This document shows, in pieces, positions 14,487 to 14,581 of a stretch of DNA of 14,581 nucleotides (its first letter is position 1; each line of letters opens with the position of its first letter). A program made the translations under genes and the position numbers. The notes beneath the pieces were generated by a model. The model was given only the letters and a program-made list of their open reading frames with translations, was not told the origin of the DNA and searched no databases. Origin of the DNA: CAIOSQ01 sp044359885 (lineage in GTDB: Bacteria; Pseudomonadota; Alphaproteobacteria; CACIAM-22H2); contig JBIKLI010000075.1 of the NCBI GenBank assembly GCA_044359885.1, positions 1-14,581 on the forward strand, in the 5' to 3' direction.

Positions 14487-14581
14487 GGATCTCGTCGCGC
14501 GCTACGGGCCGGCCTATCGCGGGCTGGCGACCGTCACGGCGATGATGTCCGCGGCGTCGGTCGTGCTTTCGACGACCATCG
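14473..14581 (+). CDS. DHA2-family MFS efflux transporter, EmrB-like (3'-truncated)
   Basis: Only the first 36 codons are in the window: MSSIEDLVARYGPAYRGLAT and then a hydrophobic stretch with MMSAASVVLSTTI. This resembles the N-terminus and first membrane helix of EmrB-like 14-helix drug:H+ antiporters, where a similar helix ends in an LD/LS-x-TIVNVA motif; here the window stops at TTI. The start overlaps the end of the HlyD-family gene by 14 bases in another frame, as is common in emrAB operons. The Shine-Dalgarno is poor (GGTGGA about eleven to sixteen bases upstream), suggesting translational coupling. The assignment rests on the short N-terminus and context. Confidence 0.75.
   Translation, partial: MSSIEDLVARYGPAYRGLATVTAMMSAASVVLSTTI

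Noticed and set aside
1..14581. tRNA, rRNA, CRISPR arrays, insertion sequences or long direct repeats
   Set aside because: Nothing with the needed cloverleaf, spacer-repeat periodicity, transposase motifs or terminal repeats was seen on reading either strand.

Overview
The window is uniformly GC-rich (roughly 70% by eye). It is densely packed with intact genes and has no RNA genes, insertion sequences, CRISPR arrays or pseudogenes that I can see. Gene content (TAXI-type TRAP transporter, PdxA/PdxJ vitamin B6 pathway, HlyD/EmrB efflux pair) and codon use suggest an alphaproteobacterium, perhaps of the Rhodospirillales type. That placement is inference; no marker gene settles it. Every gap between genes is shorter than 160 bases.

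Layout. (1) Bases 1-985, plus strand: the 3' part of a photolyase/cryptochrome-family gene, cut by the window edge. (2) Bases 987-3976, minus strand: a TAXI TRAP transporter, with the periplasmic binding protein first and the fused DctQM permease second. A 13-bp perfect hairpin lies between them. The permease ends one base from the photolyase stop, and both stops lie in the loop of a GC-rich hairpin. (3) Bases 4128-9940, plus strand: pdxA and pdxJ (overlapping ATGA), a TIGR04076-like small protein and an aldo/keto reductase (overlapping ATGA), a second aldo/keto reductase fused to a C-terminal RidA-like domain, and tryptophan 2,3-dioxygenase. (4) Bases 10032-12730, plus strand: a cysteine-free MerR-family regulator tightly followed by a cytoplasmic VIT-vWA protein. 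A strong dyad fills the spacer of the regulator's apparent promoter. (5) Bases 12798-13223, minus strand: methionine-R-sulfoxide reductase B. (6) Bases 13318-14581, plus strand: a 14-codon leader ORF coupled to an HlyD/EmrA adaptor and the start of an EmrB-like DHA2 transporter.

How the genes may work together. PdxA and PdxJ catalyse consecutive steps that form pyridoxine 5'-phosphate. The next block (TIGR04076, two related aldo/keto reductases, RidA-like domain, tryptophan dioxygenase) is not a pathway I recognise. The reductase-RidA fusion suggests handling of a reactive carbonyl or imine, possibly derived from tryptophan or from PLP enzymes, but its RidA-like domain has Asn where archetypal RidA has the catalytic Arg. 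The best candidates for undescribed biology are this block and the MerR/VIT-vWA module with its promoter dyad. The coupled leader ORF before the efflux adaptor is a smaller but unusual feature.
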